Source: Adhaeribacter swui
GTDB lineage: Bacteria > Bacteroidota > Bacteroidia > Cytophagales > Hymenobacteraceae
NCBI RefSeq assembly: GCF_014217805.1
Contig: NZ_CP055156.1
Span: 4,656,585 to 4,720,584, forward strand
Direction of reading: 5' to 3'
Length of the DNA stretch: 64,000 nt
Below the pieces are notes generated by a model that saw only the letters and a program-made list of their open reading frames with translations, was not told the origin of the DNA and ran no database searches. Within the stretch, counting starts at the first letter, position 1, and each line of letters opens with the position of its first letter. Both the position numbers and the translations under genes were made by a program. Shown one piece after another: positions 63,612-64,000 of the stretch.

Positions 63612-64000
63612 ATGCAAGAAAAATCAGTTACCCGACTATTGCTGCTTTTGGTAATGTTTTGTATTTCCAACTACGCGATTAGTCAGCCGCCGCGGGGGCC
63701 TTTGGTGATTTCGCCCCAAATTCACCCGGATAAAAAAGTGACTTTCCGGTACCAGGCACCCTCGGCTAAAGAAGTAAAGTTCAGTGCCCAGTTTGAGAAA
63801 GCGCCCGTAGCCATGATTAAAGATACGGCCGGTATCTGGAGTGTAACCGTCGGGCCAGTAAAGCCCGATATTTACCCGTATAATTTTGTGGTAGATGGCA
63901 TTTCGGTGATGGACCCGGCGAATGTGGCTTTTTTCCCGAACGAGCGTTTTAAAGCCAGCCTGGTAGATATTCCCGGCGAAACTCCGCTGATTCACGCCAT
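63612..64000 (+). CDS. CE1-like esterase, tandem copy 2 (partial, cut by the window)
   Basis: An open frame starts at ATG 63612 (M-Q-E-K-S-V-T-R-L-L) and stays open for 129 codons to the window end. After a signal peptide it follows the preceding gene almost residue for residue (V-I-S-P-Q-I-H-P-D-K-K-V-T-F-R-Y, A-P-S-A-K-E-V-K-F-S-A-Q-F-E-K-A). Only the E-set domain is in view, so the catalytic motif cannot be checked. It is a tandem duplication of the upstream esterase. Confidence 0.9.
   Translation, partial: MQEKSVTRLLLLLVMFCISNYAISQPPRGPLVISPQIHPDKKVTFRYQAPSAKEVKFSAQFEKAPVAMIKDTAGIWSVTVGPVKPDIYPYNFVVDGISVMDPANVAFFPNERFKASLVDIPGETPLIHA

Overview
The window looks like chromosomal DNA from a Bacteroidota species of the order Cytophagales, probably Hymenobacteraceae (Adhaeribacter-like). 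The evidence is a SusC/SusD pair, a FecI/FecR-type ECF sigma and anti-sigma pair, ASPIC/UnbV VCBS-repeat proteins, GH109, GH97 and GH95 enzymes with Sec or Tat signals, weak Shine-Dalgarno sequences and many short AT-rich palindromes between genes. The genus is an inference from style, not from a marker gene. No rRNA, tRNA, CRISPR array or intact insertion sequence was seen.

Layout. 1-3,100: the start of a zinc-ribbon DUF6371-like protein cut by the window edge, a YncE-like beta-propeller, a cold-shock protein and two small proteins. 3,100-8,650: an ECF sigma factor, FecR, and an STN-domain protein with LA_2272-type surface repeats in one operon, flanked by a second LA_2272-repeat protein and a small outer-membrane barrel protein. 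The two flanking genes carry the same promoter-like element (9 bp, 10-bp gap, 10 bp; 19 of 19 fixed positions identical), so they probably form one regulon. This is the best candidate here for an undescribed system. 8,650-19,630: an SDR with a lipobox, a response regulator/thioredoxin-reductase-like fusion paired with a cyclic-nucleotide-domain histidine kinase, an exported HExxH protein, a DUF937 protein, two small STAS-like proteins and a Tat-exported amine oxidase. 19,630-36,460: SusC, SusD, two giant tandem VCBS/UnbV proteins (the second frameshifted), an amidohydrolase, a LacI regulator and a GH109/Gfo-Idh-MocA protein. Near-identical 20-bp LacI-type palindromes lie upstream of both susC and lacI, which suggests a single regulon. 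36,540-47,215: GH9, an OmpR-type two-component system, a third STAS-like protein and a CzcCBA-type metal efflux operon. 47,420-47,660: a remnant of a type I restriction HsdR with its own terminator.

47,870-64,000: a long one-directional polysaccharide-degradation cluster: sialate-type acetylesterase, exported VOC protein, GH43, GH97, GH95, GH43, CE1-like esterase, a second alpha/beta-hydrolase esterase, GH39 and two tandem CE1-like esterases (the last cut by the window edge). Beta-xylosidase families combined with several esterases and GH95/GH97 fit a decorated, acylated xylan. No SusCD pair lies inside this cluster within the window.
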